Below the pieces are notes generated by a model. It had not been told where the DNA came from and searched no databases. It was given only the letters and a program-made list of their open reading frames with translations. Shown here in pieces: positions 14,601 to 26,600 of a stretch of 64,000 nt of DNA. Position numbers and translations under genes: made by a program. The stretch's first letter is position 1. The number at the start of each line of letters is the position of its first letter. The DNA is from Pectobacterium brasiliense (GTDB taxonomy: Bacteria; Pseudomonadota; Gammaproteobacteria; Enterobacterales; Enterobacteriaceae), in NCBI RefSeq assembly GCF_016950255.1, contig NZ_JACGFN010000001.1, positions 1,426,001 through 1,490,000 on the forward strand. The letters are read 5' to 3'.

Positions 14601-17600
14601 TGGCGTGCAGGAAGCCGTTGTCGTCGCCCGTGAAGACAGCCCCGGCGATACCCGGCTGGTCGCCTACCTCTGCCCGCAGCCCGGCGTCACCCCCGACCCC
14701 GCCGACCTGCGTCAGCAGCTCAGCCTGCATCTGGCCGAGTACATGGTGCCCGGCGCGTTTGTCACCCTCGACGCCTTCCCGCTTACCCCTAACGGCAAGC
14801 TCGACCGCAAGGCGCTACCCGCCCCTGACCAGTCCGCCGTCGCCACCCGCGACTACGCAGCTCCGCAGGGTGAGGTCGAAACCGCGCTGGCCGCTATCTG
14901 GCAGGAGCTGCTGGGGCTGGCGCGCGTCGGCCGCCACGACCACTTCTTCGAGCTCGGCGGCCACTCGCTGATGATCGTCAGCCTGATTGAGCGACTCCGC
15001 CGAGCAGGATTGGCGCTTGATGTTCGGGGGGTTTTCTCCACACCGGTGCTCAGTGACATGGCACAGGCGATAGAGGCGCATCCGGATAAGCCGGCTGTGG
15101 TGGTGCCGCCCAACCGCATTCCGGCAGACTGCACCGCCATCACGCCCGACCTGCTGCCGCTGGTGACGCTCACCGAGCCGGAGATCGATACCGTAGTGGC
15201 TACCGTCGTCGGCGGAGCCGCCAACGTACAGGATATCTACCCGCTTTCGCCTCTGCAGGAAGGCATTCTTTTCCATCACCAACTGCATAAGCAAGGCGAT
15301 GCTTACTTATTAAGAAATCTGGCAGCCTTTGACACGCGTGAGCATCTCGATAACTTCCTTGCCGCATTGCAGCAGGTTATTGATCGTCACGACATTCTGC
15401 GCACCGCCGTCTACTGGCAGGGACTAAGCCAGCCGGTACAGGTGGTCTGGCGTCAGGCAATATTGCCCATCAACCATTTTAAGCCGACCTCATCAGAGGC
15501 GGTATTGGCACAGTTACAGGCACATACCGATCCATGCACCCATCGCGTCGATCTGAATCAGGCTCCCTTGTTTAGGGCCGATATCGCTCACGATCCGAAA
15601 CAAAACGAATGGCTGCTGGCGCTGCGCTTCCACCATCTGGTCTGTGACCATATGACGCTGGCACTGATCGTCGGTGAAATCCGTCAGCTGTTGCAGGGCC
15701 AGCAGGATGCCCTGCCAACGCCACTGCCGTACCGTAATTTTATCTACCAAACCTTAAATGTACCGACCTCAGAGCATGAGGCCTATTTCCGCGAACGGCT
15801 GGCGGATATCGATGCACCGACAGCGCCTTTTGGCCTGCTGGATGTACAGGGGGATGGCGGCAGCGTCACCGAGGCACATTTGCCTCTGGAAGCCACTTTG
15901 GCATCTGCGATTCGCAGTCAGGCTCGCCGTTTTGGCGTCAGCCCCAGCGTGCTGTTCCACGTGGCCTGGGCACAGGTGCTCGCACAGACCAGCGGTCGTG
16001 ATGACGTGGTATTCGGCTCTGTTCTACTGGGTCGACTCGCTGGCACCGCCGATGCCGATCGGATCATGGGGATGTTTATCAATACGTTGCCGCTGCGAAT
16101 TTCTCTTGCGGATCGCGGTGCAGCGGAGGTGGTTGAGCACACCTCGCACGATTTAATGACGTTGCTGGAACATGAACAAGCCTCGCTGGCATTGGCACAA
16201 CGCTGTAGCAATGTGACGCCACCGATGCCGTTGTTCAGCACGCTGTTCAACTACCGCCATAGTTCACAGGATATTGACGATCTTGCCTGGAGCGGCATGC
16301 GTTTGCTCACGTCGGAAGAGCGTACCAATTATCCACTCATTCTTTCTGTCAACGACCGAGGTAACGCGTTTAGCCTGGAAGCACAGGCCATTGAGGGAAT
16401 CGATCCTGAGCGCGTGGTGAATTACCTGATGACGGCAATCAGTGGTCTGACAGCGGCATTGGAAAAGGAGCCCCAGCGACCGATACGCAGCCTATCCGTG
16501 CTACCGGAATCCGAACGTCAGCAATTGCTGATTGGCTTTAATGCTACCGGCACGGATAGCCTGCCGCACGCGCTGATTCACGAGCGCATTGAACACGCGG
16601 CACGCCAGACGCCAGATGCCATTGCGGTCGTGTTCGGCGAACATACCCTCAATTACGATCAACTCAACCGCCGCGCCAACCGTCTCGCCCATCATCTGCT
16701 TACGCTCGGCGTACAGCCGGACGATCGGGTTGCGATTTGCGTCGAGCGCAGTCTGGAGATGATTGTTGGTCTGCTCGGCACCCTCAAAGCCGGTGCCGCT
16801 TATGTGCCGTTGGATCCCTCTTATCCCGTCGATCGTCTGACTTACATGCTGGAGGATGCCGCCCCTGTTGCGCTGCTGACGCAAACCGATCTGGTCGCCC
16901 TGTTGGATAGCCCTCTGCCCACTATCGAACTCGATAATCTGCCAGCCGCTATCGCGGACGAGGCACCAGACAGTAACCCGACACCGCAGTCGTTCGGCCT
17001 GACGCCACATCACCTGGCGTATGTCATCTACACCTCTGGCTCCACGGGTAAACCCAAAGGGGTCATGGTTGAGCATCGTAATCTGTGTAATCTGGTTGAT
17101 GCACTGTCTGATGCCTTCAATATCACCCGCGACAGCCGCCTGTTGCAGTTTGCTTCTTTCAGTTTCGATGCCTGTGTGTTTGAAGTCGCAACCCCCCTTT
17201 CTCATGGCGGTAGTCTGATACTTGCCCCGCGAGAAGCGCTACTACCCGGCGAGGCGTTGCTGACGACGCTACAAACGCAGGCGGTCACGCATACATTATT
17301 ACCGCCTATTGCGGCCAGTGCTCTACCACCCGATGCCGACCTTCCTATGTTGAAGGCCCTGATTCTGGGCGGAGAGGCTTGCACCGCGGCGCAAGTTAAG
17401 CGCTGGACATCGGGCCGGCAGGTGTTTAATGCCTACGGTCCAACGGAGATTACCGTCTGTGCTACTTTGTATCGCTGCGATGGGAGCCACAACGGAGCAC
17501 CACCGATTGGCAGCCCAATTGCCAACACGCAAATCTATATTCTGGATGAGCAAAAACAGCCAGTTCCCCTTGGAGTAGCCGGTGAAATCTATATTGGCGG

Positions 17601-20600
17601 TGCCGGTGTCGCACGCGGCTACCTTAATCGCCCGGCATTGACGGCCGAGCGTTTTATTGCCGATCCATTTAGCGATCGTCCAGATGCTCGGCTCTACAAG
17701 AGCGGCGACCTTGGCCGCTGGTTGCCCAATGGCGATATCGACTATCTGGGCCGTAACGACTTCCAGATCAAACTGCGCGGTTTCCGTATCGAGCTGGGTG
17801 AAATAGAAACGCACTTGATGCAGTGCAGCGGCGTCGGCGAAGCGGTAGTAATTGCCCGTGAAGACAGCCCCGGCGACACCCGACTAGTAGCCTATCTTTG
17901 CCCACAATCGGGTGCGGAACCCCACCCGACTGACCTGCGTCAACAGCTCAGCCAGCATCTGGCCGAGTATATGGTGCCTTCTGCCTTTGTCGTGCTTGAT
18001 ACGTTCCCACTCACGCCGAACGGTAAACTCGACCGTAATGCGCTACCCGCACCCGGCCAAACGGCAGTCGCTCGTCATGACTATGAAGCACCGCAAGGCG
18101 AGCTGGAGACAGCTCTTACGCAAATCTGGCAAGACCTGCTGGGGCTGGATCGCGTCGGCCGCCGCGATCAGTTCTTCGAACTCGGTGGTCATTCGCTGAT
18201 GATTGTCAGACTTATTGAACGTCTGCGTAGCCTTGGCTGGACACTCGAAGCCCGAAGCCTCTTTTCTACCCCAGTTCTCTGCGACATGGCGCAGGAAATA
18301 CTGGAGAACCAAGATAAATCGGCGTTCATCGTTCCGCCTAACCGGATTGCCACAGACGCCACAATCATTACGCCCGCGTTGTTGCCACTGGTCACACTGT
18401 CTCAGGAAGAAATCGATACGGTTATCGCGACGGTACCCAACGGCGTAGCCAATGTGCAGGATATCTACCCGCTGGCCCCCTTGCAGGAAGGCATTCTGTT
18501 CCATTATCAGTTGCAGGAGAAAGGCGATACCTATCTGTTAAACAGCCTGCTCGCCTTTGACACGCAAGCACGCCTTGATGATTTTCTCGGCGCATTGCAA
18601 CAGGTGATCGCACGCCACGATATTCTGCGCACCGCTATCTGCTGGCAAGGGCTCCATCAACCCGTGCAGGTGGTTTGGCAACAGGCACCGCTGACGGTAA
18701 ATACCCTGACGGCAACATCATCGGACGATATCCCAGCACAATTGCGTGCGGCTACCGATCCCAGCAATCATCGGCTCAACCTCAACCGTGCTCCGCTGCT
18801 TTCGGCGACGACGGCGCACGATCCGATTCGCGGCGAATGGCTATTGTCGCTGAGCATCCATCATTTGATCAGCGACCATATGACACAGGCGCTGATCATC
18901 GATGAAATCCGCTTACTGTTGCAGGATCGGGCGGAAGCTCTGCCTGAACCACTGCCGTATCGCAACTTTATCGCGCAGATCCTGAGCGTTCCACTTTCAG
19001 AGCATGAGCAGTATTTCCGCAGTCGACTGGCGGATATTGACACCCCGACAGCGCCTTTCGATCGCGTGGATGTGCAAGGCAACGGCGAAGACATCATCGA
19101 AGCGCGTCTTTCACTCAATCCCGTACTGGCTGATACCATTCGCCGTCAAGCTCGCCAGCAGGGAATTAGTTCAAGTGTGCTATTCCATGTTGCCTGGGCA
19201 CAGGTTCTTGCACTGACAAGCGGTCGTGATGACGTGGTCTTTGGCTCCGTGCTTTCGGGTCGCCTGCAGGGAAGCTCGGGGGCCGATCGAGTGATGGGGA
19301 TGTTCATCAACACGCTGCCGCTGCGTGTATCGCTCCGTGAGCGCAGCGTACACGATGTTGTTCAGAATACGTCTCATGAGCTGATGGCGCTGTTAGCACA
19401 TGAACAAGCACCGCTGGCATTGGCTCAGCAATGCAGTCAGGTTATCCCTCCTCTGCCGCTGTTCAGCACGCTATTCAACTATCGTCATTCCCAGAAAGAT
19501 ACCAGCAACACATTCTGGGAGGGCATGCGCCAACTGAGTGGGCGAGAGCGCACTAACTATCCGATCACGCTGTCAGTGGACGATCTGAGCGATGGCTTTA
19601 ACCTGACCGCAAAAACCGTCATGGGCGTCGACCCTGAACGGATCGTCCACTATATGCTTACCGCGCTTGAGAGTCTGGTCACGTCGCTGGAGAGCACACC
19701 GCAACAGGCGGCGCTAAGCCTGCCTATATTACCGGAAGTCGAACGCCAGCAGGTGCTGGTCGATTTTAACGCCACCGAGGCCGACTTCCCGCGTGAGACA
19801 TTGATTCAGCAACAGTTTGAAGCACAGGCTGAACAGGCACCCGAGGCTATCGCCGTGCTGTTTGAAGACCAGCATCTGACCTACCGCGAACTCAATCGCC
19901 GTGCCAACCAGCTCGCGCACCACCTGCTTTCGCTCGGTGTCAAACCCGATGACCGCGTCGCCCTCTGCGTCGAGCGCAGCCCTGAAATGATGGTCGGTCT
20001 GCTCGGTATCCTCAAGGCCGGCGCCGCCTACGTTCCGATGGACCCCGCCTATCCGGCGGAGCGCCTCGCCTATATGTTCGACGATGCCGCACCGGTCGCC
20101 CTGCTGACCCAGTCCGCACGAGTGGCATCACTCAGCAGCACGCTGCCCACCGTCCTGCTGGATACGCCTGCCTCCAGTGACTACCCGGATTCCAACCCCG
20201 TGGTTCAGGGGCTGAACGCGACCCATCTGGCCTATGTGATTTACACCTCCGGCTCCACTGGCAAGCCCAAGGGGGTCATGGTCGCCCACCGGAACGTGCT
20301 TCACCTCGCCACCGGTCTGAAAACGTTGCTGGCGCTCGAGCACCCCAGCCGCATTGCTCTCAACGCCAGCATCGTGTTCGATGCCTCGGTGAAGAACTGG
20401 ATACAGCTGCTGTCTGGCCACACGCTGGTGCTGGTGCCCGACGCTATCCGCGCCGATGCCCATCAGCTCTGGCGCTATTTCGCCCGCCACGCCGTCAACC
20501 TGTTTGACTGCACCCCGGTGCAGTTACAGTGGCTGCTCGACGCCGGACTGGGCACCGACCCGGCCTACCAGCCTGCGCAGGTCCTTATCGGCGGGGAAGC

Positions 20601-23600
20601 CATTTCGCCTGAGGTCTGGTCGCGCCTGCAGGCGCTTTCCGACACCCGCTTTATCAACGTTTACGGCCCGACCGAATGTACGGTTGATGCCACCGCCTGT
20701 GTGGTCGACCATACGCAGCCGTTGCCAACCATCGGCAAACCGCTCGCCAATACCCGCGTCTACATTCTGGATGCGCAGGACCAGCCCGTCCCGATTGGCG
20801 TCACCGGTGAACTCCATATCGGTGGAGCCGGCGTCGCACGCGGCTACCTCCACCGTCCCGACCTCACCGCCGACCGCTTTATTGCCGATCCGTTCTCTGC
20901 CGACCCGGCAGCCCGGCTCTACAAGACCGGCGATCTGGCCCGCTGGCAGCCCGACGGCAGCATTGACTACCTCGGTCGTAACGACTTCCAGATCAAGGTA
21001 CGCGGTTTCCGTATCGAAGCGGGGGAAATCGAGTCCCGCCTCCTGCGCTGTCCGGGGGTACAGGACGCCGTGGTGATTGCCCGTGAAGACAGCCCGGGTG
21101 ATGCGCGGCTGGTGGCCTATCTCTGCGCCACGCCGGCGGCAACGCTGACGCCAGCCAGTTTGCGCCAACAGCTTGCCGCCTCGCTGGCGGACTACATGAT
21201 CCCGTCGGCCTTTGTCACGCTCGACACCCTGCCGCTCACCCCGAACGGCAAGCTCGACCGTCAGGCCCTGCCCGCACCGGATCAAGCCGCCTTCGCCACC
21301 CGTGACTATGAAGCGCCACAGGGTGACATCGAAAGCATGCTGGCCGCGCTCTGGCAGGACCTGCTAGGTCTGGATCGTGTTGGCCGTCACGATCGGTTCT
21401 TCGCCCTCGGCGGCCACTCGCTGCTGGCAGTGCAGCTGCTGAATCGCCTGGACAAAGCCGGCATCAGCGTCCCGCTGGCCACCCTGTTTGCGCACCCAAC
21501 GCTGTGCGATCTGGCGGCGGCCATCAGCGGTCTGACCCACGCGGCACCGTCCACGCTGCCCGTGGCCGACCGCACCCAGCCCCTGCCGCTGTCGTTTGCC
21601 CAGCAGCGGCTGTGGTTCCTGGCCCAGCTCGATCCGGCCGCCAGTCAGGCCTATCACCTGCCCGCCGCGCTGCGCCTTACCGGCCGGCTTGACCGCCCGG
21701 CACTCACAGCCGCGCTCGACGGACTCATGGCCCGTCACGAAAGCCTGCGCACCCGTTTTACCTCCCTCGACGGGCAGCCCGCCCAGCAGATTTCCCCGGA
21801 TACGCTCGGCTTCAGCCTCGCCTGCCATGACTTGCGTGAATTGGATGCGTCAGCACGCGCCCTGCGCGTGTCCGAAATGGCCGAACAGGAAGCGCGGGCA
21901 CCTTTCGATCTGACACAGGGGCCGCTGATCCGTGGTCAGTTGCTGCAGTTGGATGATGACACCCATGTGCTGCTGCTGACCCAGCACCACATTATCTCCG
22001 ACGGCTGGTCTATCGGCATTCTGGCACGTGAGCTGGCCGCGCTGTATCAGGCCGCGCTGGATGGCTGCGATGCGAACTTGCCACCTCTGCCAGTTCAGTA
22101 CGCCGACTACGCCGTCTGGCAACGTCAGTGGCTGCGGGGGGAGACGCTCGACAATCTGCGGGACTACTGGCGTCATCAGTTGGAAAGCGCACCGGCGCTG
22201 CTGACGCTGCCGACCGACCGGCCCCGTCCGGCGGTACAGCGCTATGCGGGCGATCAGGTTCCCTTCCATCTGGATGCGGGACAGCTGCATCGCCTGCATA
22301 CCCTGAGCCAGCAGCAGGGCACGACCCTGTTTATGACGCTGCTGGCAGCCTGGTCAGTGGTGCTATCCCGCCTCAGCGGGCAGGACGATATCGTTATCGG
22401 CACCCCAGTCGCCAACCGCCCCCGTCAGGAGCTGGAGGGCATGGTCGGCTTCTTCGTCAATACGCTGGCCTTACGCACCGAGCCGGGACGCTGTCACTCC
22501 GTCGCGGAGCTGCTCGATCAGGTACGCGAGCGGGCGCTGGACGCCTACGCCCATCAGGCCCTGCCGTTTGAACAAGTGGTAGAGGTACTGCAACCCGTTC
22601 GCAACCTCAGCTACAGCCCGCTCTTTCAGGTGATGCTGTCGCTGAACAATACCCCGACACAGGCCCTGACGCTGCCCGATCTTGAGCTCTCTGTCGTTGA
22701 GCGTCCGCTGAACCGCACCCACTTTGATCTGTCGCTATCGCTGATTGAGACAGAAAACGGTCTCGACGGCGGATTGATTTACGCTACCGACCTGTTCGAG
22801 CGGGATACCATCATTCGTGTGGTGGGTTATGTAGAGAATATCCTGATGGCAATGGCCGACGATGTGATGCAGCCGCTTAATTCGCTGCCCATGCTGCCGG
22901 AGGCCGAACGTCAGCAAGTTCTGGTCGATTTTAACGCCACCGAGGCCGACTTCCCGCGTGAGACGTTGATTCAGCAACAGTTTGAAGCACAGGCTGAACA
23001 GGCACCCGAGGCTATCGCCGTGCTGTTTGAAGACCAGCATCTGACCTACCGCGAACTCAATCGCCGTGCCAACCAGCTCGCGCACCACCTGCTTTCGCTC
23101 GGCGTCAAACCCGATGACCGCGTCGCCCTCTGCGTCGAGCGCAGCCCTGAAATGATGGTCGGTCTGCTCGGTATCCTCAAGGCCGGCGCCGCCTACGTTC
23201 CGATGGACCCCGCCTATCCGGCGGAGCGCCTCGCCTATATGCTCGACGATGCCGCACCGGTCGCCCTGCTGACCCAGTCCGCACTAGTGGCATCACTCAG
23301 CAGCACGCTGCCCACCGTCCTGCTGGATACGCCCGACTCCACGGACTACCCGGATTCCAACCCCGTGGTTCAGGAGCTGAACGCGACCCATCTGGCCTAT
23401 GTGATTTACACCTCCGGCTCCACTGGCAAGCCCAAGGGGGTCATGGTCGCCCACCGCAACGTGCTTCACCTCGCCACCGGTCTGAAAACGTTGCTGGCGA
23501 TCGAGCACCCCAGCCGCATTGCTCTCAACGCCAGCATCGTGTTCGATGCCTCGGTGAAGAACTGGATACAGCTGCTGTCTGGCCACACGCTGGTGCTGGT

Positions 23601-26600
23601 GCCCGACGCTATCCGCGCCGATGCCCATCAGCTCTGGCGCTATTTCGCCCGCCACGCCGTCAACCTGTTTGACTGCACCCCGGTGCAGTTGCAGTGGCTG
23701 CTCGACGCCGGACTGGGCACTGACCCAACCTACCAGCCCGCGCAGGTCCTTATCGGCGGGGAAACCATTTCACCTGAGGTCTGGTCGCGCCTGCAGGCGC
23801 TTTCCGATACCCGCTTTATCAACGTTTACGGCCCGACCGAATGTACCGTTGATGCCACCGCCTGTGTGGTCGACCATACGCAGCCGTTGCCAACCATCGG
23901 CAAACCGCTCGCCAATACCCGCGTCTACATTCTGGATGCGCAGGGCCAGCCCGTCCCGATTGGCGTCACCGGTGAACTCCATATCGGCGGAGCCGGCGTC
24001 GCACGCGGCTACCTCCACCGTCCCGACCTCACCGCCGACCGCTTTATTGCCGATCCGTTCTCTGCCGACCCGGCAGCCCGGCTCTACAAGACCGGCGATC
24101 TGGCCCGCTGGCAGCCCGACGGCAGCATTGACTACCTCGGCCGTAACGACTTCCAGATCAAGGTACGCGGTTTCCGTATCGAAGCGGGGGAAATCGAGTC
24201 CCGCCTCCTGCGCTGTCCGGGGGTACAGGACGCCGTGGTGATCGCCCGTGAAGACCACCCCGGCGATACGCGTCTGGTAGCCTATCTCTGCGCCCGATCT
24301 GATGCTGAACTGCACCCAGTGGCGTTGCGCCAGCAGCTTGCCGCCTCGCTGGCGGACTACATGATCCCGTCCGCCTTTGTCACGCTTGACGCCCTGCCGC
24401 TCACGCCGAACGGCAAGATCGACCGCAAGGCCCTGCCCGTTCCGGATCAGACCGCCTTTGCCACCCGCGACTATGAAGCGCCACAGGGCGCGACCGAAAG
24501 CGCACTGGCCGCACTCTGGCAAGAGCTGCTAGGGCTGGATCGTGTCGGTCGTCACGATCAATTCTTTGCCCTCGGCGGCCACTCGCTGCTGGCGGTGCAG
24601 CTTCTGAACCGCATGAACAAGGCTGGGATGGACGTGGCGCTGGCCGCGCTGTTTGCGCACCCGACGCTGTGCGATCTGGCGGCGGCCGTCACGGCCACCT
24701 CGCACGATGCGCCGTTCACCCTGCCCGTGGCCGACCGCACCCAGCCCCTGCCGCTGTCGTTTGCCCAGCAGCGGCTGTGGTTCCTGGCCCAGCTCGATCC
24801 GGCCGCCAGTCAGGCCTATCACCTGCCTGCCGCGCTGCGCCTTAGCGGCCGGCTTGACCACCCGGCGCTCACGAGCGCGCTCAACGGGCTGGTCGCCCGT
24901 CACGAAAGCCTGCGCACCCGCTTTACCTCCCTCGACGGGCAGCCCGCCCAGCAGATTGATCCGGATACCATCGGCTTCAGCCTGTCCAGCCATGACTTGC
25001 GTGAATTGGATGCGTCAGCACGCGCCCTACGCGTGTCCGAAATGGCCGAACAGGAAGCGCGGGCACCTTTCGATCTGACACAGGGGCCGCTGATCCGCGG
25101 TCAGTTGCTGCAGATGGATGATGACACCCATGTGCTGCTGCTGACCCAGCACCACATTATCTCCGACGGCTGGTCCATCGGCATTCTGGCGCGCGAGCTG
25201 GCCGCGCTGTATCAGGCCGCACTGGATGGCAGCGAGGCGAACTTACCACCTCTGCCAGTTCAGTACGCCGACTACGCCGTCTGGCAACGTCAGTGGCTGC
25301 AAGGTGAGACGCTCAACGACCTGCGTGACTACTGGCGCAATCAACTGCAGGGGGCACCGGCCCTGCTGGAGCTCCCGACCGACCGGCCTCGACCGTCGGT
25401 ACAGCGCTATGCGGGCGATCAGGTTCCCTTCCATCTGGATGCGGGACAGCTCCGTCGCCTTCATGCACTGAACCGGCAGCAGGGCACGACCCTGTTTATG
25501 ACGCTGCTGGCCGCCTGGTCGGTGGTGCTATCCCGCCTCAGCGGGCAGGACGATATCGTCATCGGCACCCCGATTGCCAACCGTCCCCGCCAGGAGCTGG
25601 AGGGCATGGTCGGCTTCTTCGCCAACACGCTGGCCTTACGCACCGAGCCGGGACGCTGTCACTCCGTTGCGGATCTGCTCGATCAGGTACGCGAGCGGGC
25701 GCTGGACGCCTACGCTCATCAGGCCCTGCCGTTTGAACAGGTTGTGGAAGCACTGCAACCCGCTCGCAGTCTCAGTTACAGCCCTATTTTCCAGGTGATG
25801 CTGTCGCTGAACAACACTCCGACACAGGCCCTGACGCTGCCAGATCTGACGCTCTCAGCCGTTGAGCGGCCGCAGCATAGCACCCACTTTGATCTGACTC
25901 TGTCGCTTATCGAGACGGAAAACGGTCTCGACGGCGGGTTGATCTATGCCACCGACCTGTTCGACCGGGACACCATCATTCGTGTGGTAGGTTATGTAGA
26001 GAATATCCTGATAGCGATAGCCGATGATGTGGCACAGCCTGTCGCCACCCTGCCCATGCTGCCGGAGGCCGAACGCCGGCAGGTCATCGTCGACTTCAAC
26101 GCCACCGACGCCGACTTCCCGCAGGATGCACTCATCCATCAGCTCGTTGAAGACCAGGCCACCCGCACGCCCGAGGCCATCGCCGTCCTCTTTGAAGACC
26201 AGCACCTCACTTATGACGCACTCAACCGCCGTGCCAACCAGCTCGCGCACCACTTGCTGTCACTCGGCGTCCAGCCCGATGACCGCGTCGCCATTTGCGT
26301 CGAACGCTCTCTCGACATGGTCATCGGCCTCCTCGGCATTCTCAAGGCCGGTGCCGCCTATGTCCCGCTTGACCCCGGATACCCCGCCGAGCGTCTCGCC
26401 TACATGCTCGACGATGCCGCCCCCGTCGCCCTGCTCACCCAGGCCGGCCGCCACGAGCTTCAGACCGGGGCTCTCCCGCTCATCCTGCTCGATACCGCCG
26501 ACTTCAGCACGCTGAGTGACCACAACCCCGACATCGCCGGACTCGACGCCCACCATCTGGCCTACGTCATCTACACCTCCGGCTCCACCGGTAAACCCAA

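Noticed and set aside
13883..14971. Out-of-frame + strand frames of about 362 aa rich in Ser, Pro and Thr
   Set aside because: Same DNA as real adenylation domains read in a shifted frame. The wrong-frame tail of NRPS 1 after 26760 is of the same kind.
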